Shown one piece after another: positions 4,998 through 10,444 of a stretch of 22,858 nt of DNA; within the stretch, counting starts at the first letter, position 1; each line of letters opens with the position of its first letter. The translations under genes and the position numbers were made by a program. This stretch comes from a virus. The stretch spans positions 1 to 22,858 of IMG/VR virus record IMGVR_UViG_3300017986_000145. The stretch is one strand, 5' to 3'. Under the pieces are notes generated by a model, which saw only the letters and a program-made list of their open reading frames with translations, had not been told where the DNA came from and ran no database searches.

Positions 4998-5231
4998 TCA
5001 GCGGATGTCCCCGTGTACCACCACATCAGCTGGCACACGGGAGATGGTGTAGCGACGGATTTGCTGGGAGAATGGGCGCCAGGCATCAACAGTCTCATTC
5101 ACCATACGATTGTGCTGACGATCGGCACCCTTGGCAGTCTTGCAGCGCTTTGCCTTACGGAAGTAGATGATGGGTTGCACTGCATCCTTGGTGTCGATCT
5201 CAACCTTGTAGAAAACGGTGCTGGTGCTCAT
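4998..5231 (-). CDS. Small basic protein, unknown function (77 aa)
   Basis: Encodes MSTSTVFYKVEIDTKDAVQP, then a basic stretch IIYFRKAKRCKTAKGADRQH, and ends VPADVVVHGDIR. AGGGAG lies 8 bases before the ATG and a TGCCCTATAAT element 25 bases before it, so expression signals are good. The basic centre might bind nucleic acid. Not recognised. Confidence 0.8.
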   Translation of the reverse strand: MSTSTVFYKVEIDTKDAVQPIIYFRKAKRCKTAKGADRQHNRMVNETVDAWRPFSQQIRRYTISRVPADVVVHGDIR

Positions 5232-5256
5232 AAGGTGTCTCCCTGTCGATGCTCTT

Positions 5257-5267
5257 ATTATAGGGCA
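5257..5267 (-). promoter_or_regulatory. Promoter element TGCCCTATAAT
   Basis: TATAAT at 5257-5262 preceded by TGCCC, 25 bases before ATG 5231. A weak -35 (GTCACA, 4 of 6) is 17 bases upstream, and AACCGTCCTG lies 28 bases upstream (5291-5300). Confidence 0.65.
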
Positions 5268-5299
5268 TCAGGAGCGCCGTGTGACGGAACCAGGACGGT

Positions 5300-5719
5300 T
5301 CAATGACTGGCACAGTACAACTTATACAATTCTTTCTCTTTAGTATATGCTTCAATCTCATGCGGTTGGTTTTCATAATCCCAGTTTGATGCCAACTCTT
5401 TGTGCCAACACATCTTACCGTGCTTCACTGTCAACGAACCCTCCACCCATTGTTTTACATGAATCAGTTCATGTATCAGTGTCTGTATATACTCTTCTCT
5501 GGACAGGTTAGATTGAATCTCAATCAAAAACTTGCGCGGACGGTTCATGTTGTACCTAGAAATATCACACCATCCATTGACATTATCACGTACCATTCCG
5601 CGATGATTGACATTAATGGTGATGTGATGTCTGGGAAAATGGGTATTCAGAAACCAAGAGGTAATATCCTCACAGAGCCTCTTAGAATAACCATATCCAT
5701 AAGTGAAGATGCTAGACAT
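5300..5719 (-). CDS. HExxH (SprT-like) metallopeptidase (139 aa)
   Basis: ATG 5719 with GGGGAAC directly upstream is the start; a longer frame begins with TTG. Residues 81-91 read LIHELIHVKQW, the HExxH motif (H83, E84, H87). NQPHEIEAYTKEKELY (117-132) supplies a likely third metal ligand (E121 or E123). Length and order fit the minimal SprT/M48-like zinc peptidase core found in phages. The target is unknown. A second, shorter HExxH protein lies at 3647-4033. The stop is followed by AACCGTCC, part of the promoter cassette of the next gene. Confidence 0.85.
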   Translation of the reverse strand: MSSIFTYGYGYSKRLCEDITSWFLNTHFPRHHITINVNHRGMVRDNVNGWCDISRYNMNRPRKFLIEIQSNLSREEYIQTLIHELIHVKQWVEGSLTVKHGKMCWHKELASNWDYENQPHEIEAYTKEKELYKLYCASH

Positions 5720-5770
5720 GTTCCCCAATGTAGAAACCAGACGAATGAACTAATGAAAAGAAGTTTCTCT

Positions 5771-5980
5771 TTAGATGTCACCGAACCTCTCCATGTATTC
5801 ATCGAGAGTATAATACTGATCGGTTGATGTTTCTGCAATCAAGTCTTCATTACTGTAGCACTCAAGTTTGAGACGATATTCTTCTGGGGTGTCATCTTCC
5901 TCTGGGACAAAATCGTCATGGCAGAGATATTCCCACTCTGCCACAAGTGCTTCAATTAGTTGTTCTCTGGTGTAAATCAT
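5771..5980 (-). CDS. Small acidic protein, unknown function (69 aa)
   Basis: Encodes MIYTREQLIEALVAEWEYLC, then HDDFVPEEDDTPEEYRLKLE, and ends LDEYMERFGDI. Strongly acidic and probably all helical. The TREQLIEAL...EWEYLCHDDF pattern is familiar from cyanophage small proteins. It overlaps the upstream gene as ATGA. Confidence 0.85.
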   Translation of the reverse strand: MIYTREQLIEALVAEWEYLCHDDFVPEEDDTPEEYRLKLECYSNEDLIAETSTDQYYTLDEYMERFGDI

Positions 5981-6228
5981 ACCAAATCGGGTGCATAGTT
6001 CCTGACTTCTTCAATCAGTTCATCATCATCCAGACAATCAAGTTCTGCATTTTGAGTATTAATGAAAAACTCTTTCAAGTCTTCCAATGACATTTGATTG
6101 AGATCCCATTCAATAAACTTTTGTTGAAGTTCGTCGCGGTTCACTGCTTTTGCTTTGTTGGCGTTGGATTGCATTACTAATTCAATGAAAGGGTTTAACT
6201 CAAATGGATTATCTCCTGCTGTTGGCAT
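5977..6228 (-). CDS. Acidic protein with DDELxEEV tail (83 aa)
   Basis: ATG 6228 overlaps the upstream stop as TAATG, which fixes the start; the longer frame (6258) reads through the end of the neighbour. The conserved part begins VNRDELQQKFIEWDLNQMSL and ends in CLDDDELIEEVRNYAPDLV. The same ends occur in the product of 1211-1393, suggesting paralogues 4.6 kb apart. Helical; role unknown. Confidence 0.85.
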   Translation of the reverse strand: MPTAGDNPFELNPFIELVMQSNANKAKAVNRDELQQKFIEWDLNQMSLEDLKEFFINTQNAELDCLDDDELIEEVRNYAPDLV

Positions 6229-6617
6229 TAGCGGATGTAGAGATAACCACCAGCCCAATCAGCACGCTCAAACATTTCCTCACGGGATTGAATATTCAGA
6301 ACATTGTAGCGTGCAATCTTAGCAGGTGCTTTGAATGATGAAGGTTTAAAAACATCACCAGTCTTCTTATCAACGAAGGCATGGACGGATTTAGAACCAT
6401 TATCATACTCCATCACAATTTTGTGATACTTACGCCCACCTTCTTGAATATAAAACTTATACTCAGGAGCAGGACGACCACCAAGTTCACCATGATTACG
6501 CTGTTTGAAGTTCATCTCCAGCGCATCACACAACATCAGAGCATACTTACGGATATTCAGTGCAATGGTGTTCCTGGCGTCTTGAGTGGCGCGGTAGTCA
6601 GCAAAAGAAGCAGTCAT
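6228..6617 (-). CDS. Conserved phage protein, unknown function (129 aa)
   Basis: ATG 6617 (MTASFADYRATQDARNTIAL) is chosen because the promoter TATAAT lies inside the longer frame, 21 bases upstream. The second half contains PEYKFYIQEGGRKYHKIVME, then VHAFVDKKTGDVFKPSSFKA and ends WAGGYLYIR. The DKKTGDVFKPxSFKAPAKxARYN string is one I recall from hypothetical proteins of many cyanophages. Probably a beta-sheet domain after an N-terminal helix. No catalytic motif. Confidence 0.85.
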   Translation of the reverse strand: MTASFADYRATQDARNTIALNIRKYALMLCDALEMNFKQRNHGELGGRPAPEYKFYIQEGGRKYHKIVMEYDNGSKSVHAFVDKKTGDVFKPSSFKAPAKIARYNVLNIQSREEMFERADWAGGYLYIR

Positions 6618-6638
6618 GTCGTTTTCTGAACTGTGTTT

Positions 6639-6649
6639 ATTATAGGGCA
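6639..6649 (-). promoter_or_regulatory. Promoter element TGCCCTATAAT
   Basis: TATAAT at 6639-6644 preceded by TGCCC, 21 bases before ATG 6617. AACTGTCCAC lies 28 bases upstream (6673-6682), inside the end of the preceding gene. Confidence 0.65.
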
Positions 6650-6662
6650 TTCTAGGTGCCTC

Positions 6663-6785
6663 TCAGAGGATGGTGGACAGTTCTTCAACTGCCTCATCGT
6701 CTTCCAAATAACCCATCCAATCGTGTGGGTTAGTCTCATGCAATTCATGCTCACGAAACTCTTCAATCAACTCAGACAAGTCCAT
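6663..6785 (-). CDS. Tiny acidic protein, unknown function (40 aa)
   Basis: Found by reading the gap. It encodes MDLSELIEEFREHELHETNP and ends DDEAVEELSTIL. A TATAAT box with an extended -10 (TGC) stands 24 bases upstream of the ATG. It is very acidic and helical. The last codons overlap the AACTGTCCAC motif of the next promoter. Confidence 0.7.
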   Translation of the reverse strand: MDLSELIEEFREHELHETNPHDWMGYLEDDEAVEELSTIL

Positions 6786-6809
6786 GGAAAACCTCAACAA
6801 CATGATGTA

Positions 6810-6828
6810 ATTATAGCAGAAATGTCAA
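6810..6828 (-). promoter_or_regulatory. Extended -10 promoter element with TTGACA 7 bases upstream
   Basis: Minus-strand TTGACATTTCTGCTATAAT. TG one base before TATAAT makes an extended -10. TTGACA is too close (7 bases) to be a classical -35 and contains the TGA stop codon of the preceding gene. The element at 13055-13073 is the same in 17 of 19 bases. ATG 6785 is 24 bases downstream. Confidence 0.6.
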
Positions 6829-7220
6829 GCAGGAATCTCAACAGATTCTGGTGCTACACTATCTTCAAACTGGTGCATGTCATAGGCAAACCAGTTACCA
6901 TTACGGAAGATGTAGGAGTATTCTTCACCATCAGAGAAGAACTCTTCCATGTCATTGTCATAACGAGGAGGAGTATTCTCACCGCGCATAGAATAATACT
7001 CGGGAGCATATTCACCTTCAGGAAGTTGCTTACCCCAGAGAGAATCACTCCAGCAGCATGACATATCGCCACCATCAATCAGTGCTGCTGCTTTCTCTTT
7101 GCTATTGTATTGCTCAACAAGAGTCTTACCCAACCACTGCGGATAACCATCCCAGTGGTGATAAGCGCTCAGGATGCTGCCATCTTTGAGTTCAATACCG
7201 ATGCGAGAGCGAGTTCCCAT
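6825..7220 (-). CDS. Conserved cyanophage protein, unknown function (131 aa)
   Basis: Encodes MGTRSRIGIELKDGSILSAY followed by HHWDGYPQWLGKTLVEQYNS, a pattern I recall from hypothetical proteins of marine phages. Later parts include ALIDGGDMSCCWSD and YSYIFRNGNWFAYD, an alternation that suggests a beta-sheet enzyme-like or binding domain. H21, H22, W23 and D24 are candidate functional residues. AAGGGA precedes the ATG, and a TGCCCTATAAT box lies 25 bases upstream. Acidic C-terminus. Function unknown. Confidence 0.88.
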   Translation of the reverse strand: MGTRSRIGIELKDGSILSAYHHWDGYPQWLGKTLVEQYNSKEKAAALIDGGDMSCCWSDSLWGKQLPEGEYAPEYYSMRGENTPPRYDNDMEEFFSDGEEYSYIFRNGNWFAYDMHQFEDSVAPESVEIPA

Positions 7221-7245
7221 GGGGTGTTCCCTTGATTACCTTCAT

Positions 7246-7256
7246 ATTATAGGGCA
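7246..7256 (-). promoter_or_regulatory. Promoter element TGCCCTATAAT
   Basis: TATAAT at 7246-7251 preceded by TGCCC, 25 bases before ATG 7220. It follows the T-run of the terminator at once. Its TGTGCC (7253-7258) pairs with GGCACA (7281-7286) outside the terminator stem. Confidence 0.7.
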
Positions 7257-7257
7257 C

Positions 7258-7279
7258 AAAAAAGGGGCGTCGCCGCCCC
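7258..7279 (-). terminator. Rho-independent terminator after cp12
   Basis: Minus-strand GGGGCG and CGCCCC form a perfect 6-bp GC stem closed by the GCGA tetraloop (GNRA type). It is followed by six T. It lies 22 bases after the stop codon of cp12 and ends transcription just before the next promoter. Confidence 0.92.
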
Positions 7280-7301
7280 GTGTGCCACCTATTAAACTGT
7301 C

Positions 7302-7514
7302 CTAATTATCATAGATTTTACATTCATCTGCGTCAGGATTTTCATCGCAGTACATTTCAAACGCGGTAGGATCGTGATGATCTTCAGGGTGTGCCTCATG
7401 GTATTTTTCCAAATGCTCCAATTCGTCTTTAGTGTGACGACGCATTTGAGGAGAAAGTTCTGCATTTTGTAGCAAATCCTTGTCCTTTTCGATATGCTGC
7501 TCGATACTTTCCAT
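7302..7514 (-). CDS. cp12: CP12, Calvin cycle inhibitor
   Basis: 70 aa. CP12 of the host bridges GAPDH and phosphoribulokinase and shuts the Calvin cycle; cyanophages carry it to direct carbon and NADPH into the pentose phosphate pathway and nucleotide synthesis. The signature is the C-terminal MYCDENPDADECKIYDN (54-70), with the disulfide pair C56-C65 and the GAPDH-binding tail. The N-terminal cysteine pair of plant CP12 is absent, as in other phage and marine cyanobacterial forms I recall. The middle (LSPQMRRHTKDELEHLEKYH, then HPEDHHDPT) is helical and His-rich. An ATAAATA element lies 21 bases upstream, and a strong terminator follows, so it can be a single-gene transcript. Confidence 0.93.
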   Translation of the reverse strand: MESIEQHIEKDKDLLQNAELSPQMRRHTKDELEHLEKYHEAHPEDHHDPTAFEMYCDENPDADECKIYDN

Positions 7515-7535
7515 CGTTTTGTTACGGGATAAACT

Positions 7536-7542
7536 TATTTAT
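7536..7542 (-). promoter_or_regulatory. Late-type promoter candidate ATAAATA before cp12
   Basis: Minus-strand AAATAAATAAG, 21 bases before ATG 7514. It shares bases with the stop codon TAA of the upstream gene. AT-rich context makes chance possible. Confidence 0.4.
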
Positions 7543-7700
7543 TTGGATTTAACGTTATTTTTTAACTTTTCAACCAGATGAGCACCAAATGCCTCCATTC
7601 TTTCTGGGTGAATCGCACGAATATCTGCCTCTTTTAGAGCAATTTCCATACTTTTCTGCTCATTTTTGGTGAGTTTTTTACCGTTTCGGGGGAGAGTCAT
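7539..7700 (-). CDS. Small basic protein, unknown function (53 aa)
   Basis: Found by reading the gap. It encodes MTLPRNGKKLTKNEQKSMEI, then ALKEADIRAIHPERMEAFGA, and ends KNNVKSK. It is basic with a long helix, so a nucleic-acid role is possible. A TATAAT box (7748) lies 47 bases upstream, farther than for other genes. No family is recognised. Confidence 0.75.
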   Translation of the reverse strand: MTLPRNGKKLTKNEQKSMEIALKEADIRAIHPERMEAFGAHLVEKLKNNVKSK

Positions 7701-7747
7701 AGGTTGGTGCCGTTACTAAGGTATTTTAGCGTTTCCGCATAAAAGTA

Positions 7748-7753
7748 ATTATA
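7748..7753 (-). promoter_or_regulatory. -10 element TATAAT in a 78-base gap
   Basis: Perfect TATAAT on the minus strand (GGTTATAATTAC), 47 bases before ATG 7700. No -35. A very short GCG-GAAA-CGC hairpin lies in the leader. Confidence 0.4.
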
Positions 7754-7778
7754 ACCTTAATGTTTTCTTTAGGATTGT

Positions 7779-8006
7779 TCAGTCCTCGTCAGTCCAAGAA
7801 CCGTAGTTACCGCTACTTCCTTCTTCACGATTCTCCAACATGTCAAGAATTCCATCAACTGAGTTGATTGCTTCAATGTCTTTAATCATCTTTGCTATTG
7901 TAGTGCAAACTACTGGACGTTCGCATCTGGCAGCAAATGCAAGTGCATTGCGTAAAGAAGATTCAGCTTCTTTCAAAGAGTCTTCAACAGTTTTAGATAG
8001 TGCCAT
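7779..8006 (-). CDS. Small helical protein, unknown function (75 aa)
   Basis: ATG 8006 (MALSKTVEDSLKEAESSLRN) has GAGG 6 bases upstream, so the longer frame from 8060 is rejected. The protein is an all-helical string with ALAFAARCERPVVCTTIAKM in the middle and an acidic tail (GSSGNYGSWTDED). It resembles the adenylate-binding-free helical hairpin peptides of phages, but I cannot assign it. It overlaps the upstream gene by 14 bases. Confidence 0.8.
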   Translation of the reverse strand: MALSKTVEDSLKEAESSLRNALAFAARCERPVVCTTIAKMIKDIEAINSVDGILDMLENREEGSSGNYGSWTDED

Positions 8007-8190
8007 CTTTTGCCTCATTTTTATTATATTGTGCATCAAGCATGGCACGCTTACGTTCATACTCTCGCTCTTTCAACTCAAACTCACGTTTTTGTTCCTT
8101 AGAATAATCCCATGTGCCAGATTTCTCAGGGGAGTACCAAAAGTCTTCCCAATCTTTGGGAGAATCAGTTACATCTTCAATCCTTGACAT
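7993..8190 (-). CDS. Small charged protein, unknown function (65 aa)
   Basis: ATG 8190 (MSRIEDVTDSPKDWEDFWYS) is chosen because the longer frame opens with TTG inside the preceding gene. The C-terminal half (KEQKREFELKEREYERKRAM) is a long charged helix, likely a coiled coil. It overlaps both neighbours by 14 bases. Unknown function. Confidence 0.8.
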   Translation of the reverse strand: MSRIEDVTDSPKDWEDFWYSPEKSGTWDYSKEQKREFELKEREYERKRAMLDAQYNKNEAKDGTI

Positions 8191-8338
8191 CAAGACGTTC
8201 TTTGAGTGCTTTCTCAACTATACTCTGGATTTCCTTCTGTGTCAACCCATTCATCCAACTCCATCGTTTATCTTGCGGATCCCAATCCATTGTGAAAGAA
8301 CCGTCTGCATTCTGGGTTATCTTAAGTGAATCATCCAT
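8177..8338 (-). CDS. Small conserved cyanophage protein (53 aa)
   Basis: Found by reading the gap. It encodes MDDSLKITQNADGSFTMDWD, then PQDKRWSWMNGLTQKEIQSI, and ends KERLDVKD. I remember the pattern ITxNxDGSFTxxWDPxDxxWxWxNxLT from many cyanophage small proteins: a beta hairpin followed by a helix. Function unknown. It overlaps the upstream stop by 8 bases. Confidence 0.85.
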   Translation of the reverse strand: MDDSLKITQNADGSFTMDWDPQDKRWSWMNGLTQKEIQSIVEKALKERLDVKD

Positions 8339-8516
8339 TTTTACTCTTCTTTTGGAATTTCTTACGACATTTTTTAAGTGATTTAAGTTCTCCTTTGATT
8401 ATTTGATACGCACTCTCAGGTGTAATTCTGCGTGACATTTCCATGGCAACGGCAAAATCTACTCTTGTACCAAACTGTCTTAGTGCCTCTTCAAAATCAT
8501 TAAGATCGTCATACAT
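8331..8516 (-). CDS. Small basic-tailed protein, unknown function (61 aa)
   Basis: Encodes MYDDLNDFEEALRQFGTRVD, then FAVAMEMSRRITPESAYQII, and ends in a lysine-rich tail (LKKCRKKFQKKSKNG). An acidic front and a strongly basic tail suggest binding to nucleic acid or to a charged partner. Overlaps neighbours on both sides. Not recognised. Confidence 0.82.
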   Translation of the reverse strand: MYDDLNDFEEALRQFGTRVDFAVAMEMSRRITPESAYQIIKGELKSLKKCRKKFQKKSKNG

Positions 8517-8749
8517 TACAACTTACCACTAACTACACCACTATTTACAACTCTGCTAGTATCTCCCCATCCTTCCTGTCTACCTTTAAGATAGAATCGT
8601 GTCATACTAATGCACAACTCTTTATCCATTGCAGTGACAAGTTCTTCACCATCTTTTGCTACACTAATCCACATTTTAAATCTATTAGCATAGACACGGA
8701 AACAATCATCAAACCATTCATATTCTGCAATTTCAGGATGTTCAGGCAT
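8516..8749 (-). CDS. Small protein, unknown function (77 aa)
   Basis: Encodes MPEHPEIAEYEWFDDCFRVY and ends VVNSGVVSGKL. It contains KMWISVAKDGEELVTAMDKE then LCISMTRFYLKGRQEGWGDT, a pattern of strand, helix and strand. The ATG follows an AAAGAAAGAAG purine run. The stop overlaps the next ATG (TAATG). Function unknown. Confidence 0.82.
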   Translation of the reverse strand: MPEHPEIAEYEWFDDCFRVYANRFKMWISVAKDGEELVTAMDKELCISMTRFYLKGRQEGWGDTSRVVNSGVVSGKL

Positions 8750-8761
8750 CTTCTTTCTTTT

Positions 8762-8971
8762 TTATTTTCCGTTAGTATCATAGTTAAGTTCATCATCCTT
8801 CTTCTTAATATCAGGATGTGGTGCATACAGAGGACCCTGATAATCATGAGGTCTTTTAATTCTGTTTTCAACAGATGTTCTATGGAGTTGTTTTAGTGCC
8901 TCTACAACTTCAGGAGTTTCTTCCCACTCCCATGTTTCTCCACCTTTACCCGTAAAAGTTCTTCTAGTCAT
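8762..8971 (-). CDS. Small protein, unknown function (69 aa)
   Basis: Encodes MTRRTFTGKGGETWEWEETP, then EVVEALKQLHRTSVENRIKR, and ends KKKDDELNYDTNGK. The N-terminal GKGGETWEWEETPEVVEAL could form a hairpin and helix; the tail is charged and probably flexible. It starts inside the stop codon of the upstream membrane peptide (ATGA). Confidence 0.82.
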   Translation of the reverse strand: MTRRTFTGKGGETWEWEETPEVVEALKQLHRTSVENRIKRPHDYQGPLYAPHPDIKKKDDELNYDTNGK

Positions 8972-9102
8972 TGTCTTAGTGTCTCCAATACTTTGGCGAA
9001 ATGTGCATCGCCGTGGATGTAACCTGCAACGATTATACCAAGAGTTGACACAAAAAGCAACCCCAGCATTAGTACAATCTTGACGTTATCCTGCAATTTC
9101 AC
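8968..9102 (-). CDS. Small membrane protein (44 aa)
   Basis: Found by reading the gap. From a GTG at 9102 it reads VKLQDNVKIVLMLGLLFVST then LGIIVAGYIHGDAHFAKVLE. Residues 8-29 form one clear membrane helix with a basic N-terminus, so the C-terminal tail would face the periplasm. The alternative ATG at 9069 would cut the helix. The start is uncertain because no ribosome site is visible. The role may be membrane or lysis related, unproven. Confidence 0.65.
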   Translation of the reverse strand: MKLQDNVKIVLMLGLLFVSTLGIIVAGYIHGDAHFAKVLETLRQ

Positions 9103-9265
9103 TTTTAACAGTGAGTAATGTTTTCATTGCTGCCTCTAAAGTATCCATAGGAATCCATGCTGGTTCTTCATCAGCAAACTGAACTTGCACTTCAGTGATG
9201 TTTTTTTCTTTGAACCTATTGTAAGTAACTCTAGTGTTCTTGACAAATGCGATAGGGTTAGTCAT
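9086..9265 (-). CDS. Small protein, unknown function (59 aa)
   Basis: ATG 9265 overlaps the upstream stop, and the longer frame starts with TTG, so MTNPIAFVKNTRVTYNRFKE is the start. The middle EVQVQFADEEPAWIPMDTLE suggests a small beta barrel (SH3-like), and the tail is helical. Function unknown. Confidence 0.8.
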   Translation of the reverse strand: MTNPIAFVKNTRVTYNRFKEKNITEVQVQFADEEPAWIPMDTLEAAMKTLLTVKSEIAG

Positions 9266-9440
9266 CAAACTTGTATCCAATAAAAGTAATGTCTTTTTTC
9301 TTCACATTATACCGTTTAATGTGAGTGTTTCTATGTGCCTCGGTTTGAAAGAAGCACTTTCTTACCACTTTATCATCTTTATAAATGAGTTTCCAAGGGA
9401 ACTCATTGTACGGAAATTCTTCTTCTAAATCCATAGTCAT
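9258..9440 (-). CDS. Small protein, unknown function (60 aa)
   Basis: Encodes MTMDLEEEFPYNEFPWKLIY and ends KKKDITFIGYKFDD; ATG is possible at codon 1 or 3. The central KVVRKCFFQTEAHRNTHIKR is basic, with one cysteine and two histidines, which could be part of a metal site but not a known motif. Overlaps both neighbours. Confidence 0.8.
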   Translation of the reverse strand: MTMDLEEEFPYNEFPWKLIYKDDKVVRKCFFQTEAHRNTHIKRYNVKKKDITFIGYKFDD

Positions 9441-9637
9441 TTATCAATTATCATTTGAGTCACTATCTCTTGATGTCTCATGTGGAGTTTGATGTAACAT
9501 CTTAAAGCTCTCTTCAAAGTTTCTACACTGTTACACTCTTCTATCTCTCTAGAGAGTTTCTCATATTCAAACATTTTTGAGGTGCTTTGTAGTTCTATGC
9601 CAGAGGGATCTAAATCATTCATCCCTGTGTCCTCCAT
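9437..9637 (-). CDS. Small helical protein, unknown function (66 aa)
   Basis: Encodes MEDTGMNDLDPSGIELQSTS, then KMFEYEKLSREIEECNSVET, and ends RHQEIVTQMIIDK. ATG 9622 (MNDLDPSG) may be the true start, since the purine-rich AGGGA precedes it rather than the first ATG. Two helices are likely. Not recognised. Confidence 0.78.
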   Translation of the reverse strand: MEDTGMNDLDPSGIELQSTSKMFEYEKLSREIEECNSVETLKRALRCYIKLHMRHQEIVTQMIIDK

Positions 9638-9656
9638 TCCTTACGTTGGTATGTAG

Positions 9657-9860
9657 TCAAGCACCTTCATCTGATAGGTAATGTTCTAATTGATTAATTC
9701 TATTGAACTCTTGGTATGCTGCTTCTGAACGAGAGTGCAGAACATCCCGAATGTCGTCCATAATGACAGTAGGATCTACATAGTCGTCAAGGTACTTATC
9801 CAGTGCTTCCTTCAGGTAGCGTCTTCTATGCCACTCTGGGGAATAGGGTTTGTAATCCAT
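9657..9860 (-). CDS. Conserved cyanophage small protein (67 aa)
   Basis: Frame open from 9911, but a consensus promoter (TTGACA-N17-TATAAT) lies within the first codons, and ATG 9860 sits 22 bases after its -10 box, the spacing seen for other genes. The start is therefore MDYKPYSPEWHRRRYLKEAL. The MDYKPYSPxWHRxRYLKEAxDKYLDD pattern is one I recall from cyanophages. Helical and acidic (DDYVDPTVIMDDIRDVL). Function unknown. Confidence 0.82.
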   Translation of the reverse strand: MDYKPYSPEWHRRRYLKEALDKYLDDYVDPTVIMDDIRDVLHSRSEAAYQEFNRINQLEHYLSDEGA

Positions 9861-9876
9861 AACAATGCTGTATTTG

Positions 9877-10032
9877 CTATCTATTATAGCGGTTCTGATT
9901 TTCATTGTCAAGCTCTTTCAAGTAATCAATCCACCACTGAGGATCTTTTTTCCTCTTCCAATTTGGTACTGGCAATCCTAATTCAGAGTAATGTTCAAAG
10001 AGTGCATCATCTATAATCTGTGCGATCTCCAT
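9877..10032 (-). CDS. Small protein, unknown function (51 aa)
   Basis: ATG 10032 follows a purine-rich GAGGAAGAGGAGT, so the longer frame (10140) inside the upstream gene is rejected. It encodes MEIAQIIDDALFEHYSELGL, then PVPNWKRKKDPQWWIDYLKE, and ends ENQNRYNR. The final codons contain the consensus promoter of the next gene, so its terminal residues may be shaped by the promoter. Confidence 0.8.
   Translation of the reverse strand: MEIAQIIDDALFEHYSELGLPVPNWKRKKDPQWWIDYLKELDNENQNRYNR
9883..9911 (-). promoter_or_regulatory. Perfect sigma70 promoter TTGACA-N17-TATAAT
   Basis: Minus-strand TTGACA (9906-9911) and TATAAT (9883-9888) with exactly 17 bases between, the consensus on all twelve hexamer bases. 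It lies entirely within the 3' end of the gene at 9877-10032, and ATG 9860 is 22 bases beyond the -10. Confidence 0.8.
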
Positions 10033-10219
10033 ACTCCTCTTCCTCTTCATCAACATCTGCATATGCATCTGCCAAATAGGGTCCGTGTGGTTTGAGTGAT
10101 TCATCTTTGACATGTTTCCGCTCCTGATTAATAGCAGCAAACCACAGTGCCAATTTCATTACCAACCAAATAACTGCCAGTGGTAGGAAACATAATGATA
10201 CTACAAGTGCGTTTTTCAT
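10007..10219 (-). CDS. Small membrane-anchored acidic protein (70 aa)
   Basis: Encodes MKNALVVSLCFLPLAVIWLV then MKLALWFAAINQERKHVKDE. Residues 4-29 are one membrane helix or an uncleaved signal, followed by a polar tail ending in EEEEEYGDRTDYR. Its C-terminal codons supply the ribosome site of the next gene. Function unknown; a membrane or envelope role is an inference. Confidence 0.8.
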   Translation of the reverse strand: MKNALVVSLCFLPLAVIWLVMKLALWFAAINQERKHVKDESLKPHGPYLADAYADVDEEEEEYGDRTDYR

Positions 10220-10234
10220 TACACTGAAAGGACA

Positions 10235-10444
10235 TCACTTTTTATCTATGACATCATTATACTCTGAAAAATTAAATTCGTTAGGAATAAGTTGATTCGC
10301 TAACTTATCTCTCAATTCATTGATTCTACTCTCATCATACTGACGAAAGCGTTCCACTTTCTCTACTTTCTTATAGTAGTGCAATGCATTTACTATAATC
10401 GTATAATCTTCCATCGACAATTGGAAGTCAAAGTTTTCATTCAT
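10235..10444 (-). CDS. Small helical protein, unknown function (69 aa)
   Basis: Encodes MNENFDFQLSMEDYTIIVNA, then LHYYKKVEKVERFRQYDESR, and ends SEYNDVIDKK. The start resembles the 4190-4408 protein in pattern (short strand, E, II..AL, helix). Overlaps the upstream gene as ATGA, so it is likely coupled to it. Confidence 0.82.
   Translation of the reverse strand: MNENFDFQLSMEDYTIIVNALHYYKKVEKVERFRQYDESRINELRDKLANQLIPNEFNFSEYNDVIDKK

Noticed and set aside
4660-5052. Plus-strand open frame of 130 codons
   Set aside because: Antisense to three well-supported minus-strand genes and to a promoter; a shadow frame.
8023-8028. TATAAT on the minus strand upstream of the 75-aa gene
   Set aside because: It lies in the coding sequence of the previous gene, only 16 bases before ATG 8006, without TGCCC, an extended -10 or a -35; chance is likely.
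9861-9911. First 17 codons of the frame at 9657-9911
   Set aside because: They coincide with a consensus promoter and the end of the previous gene.
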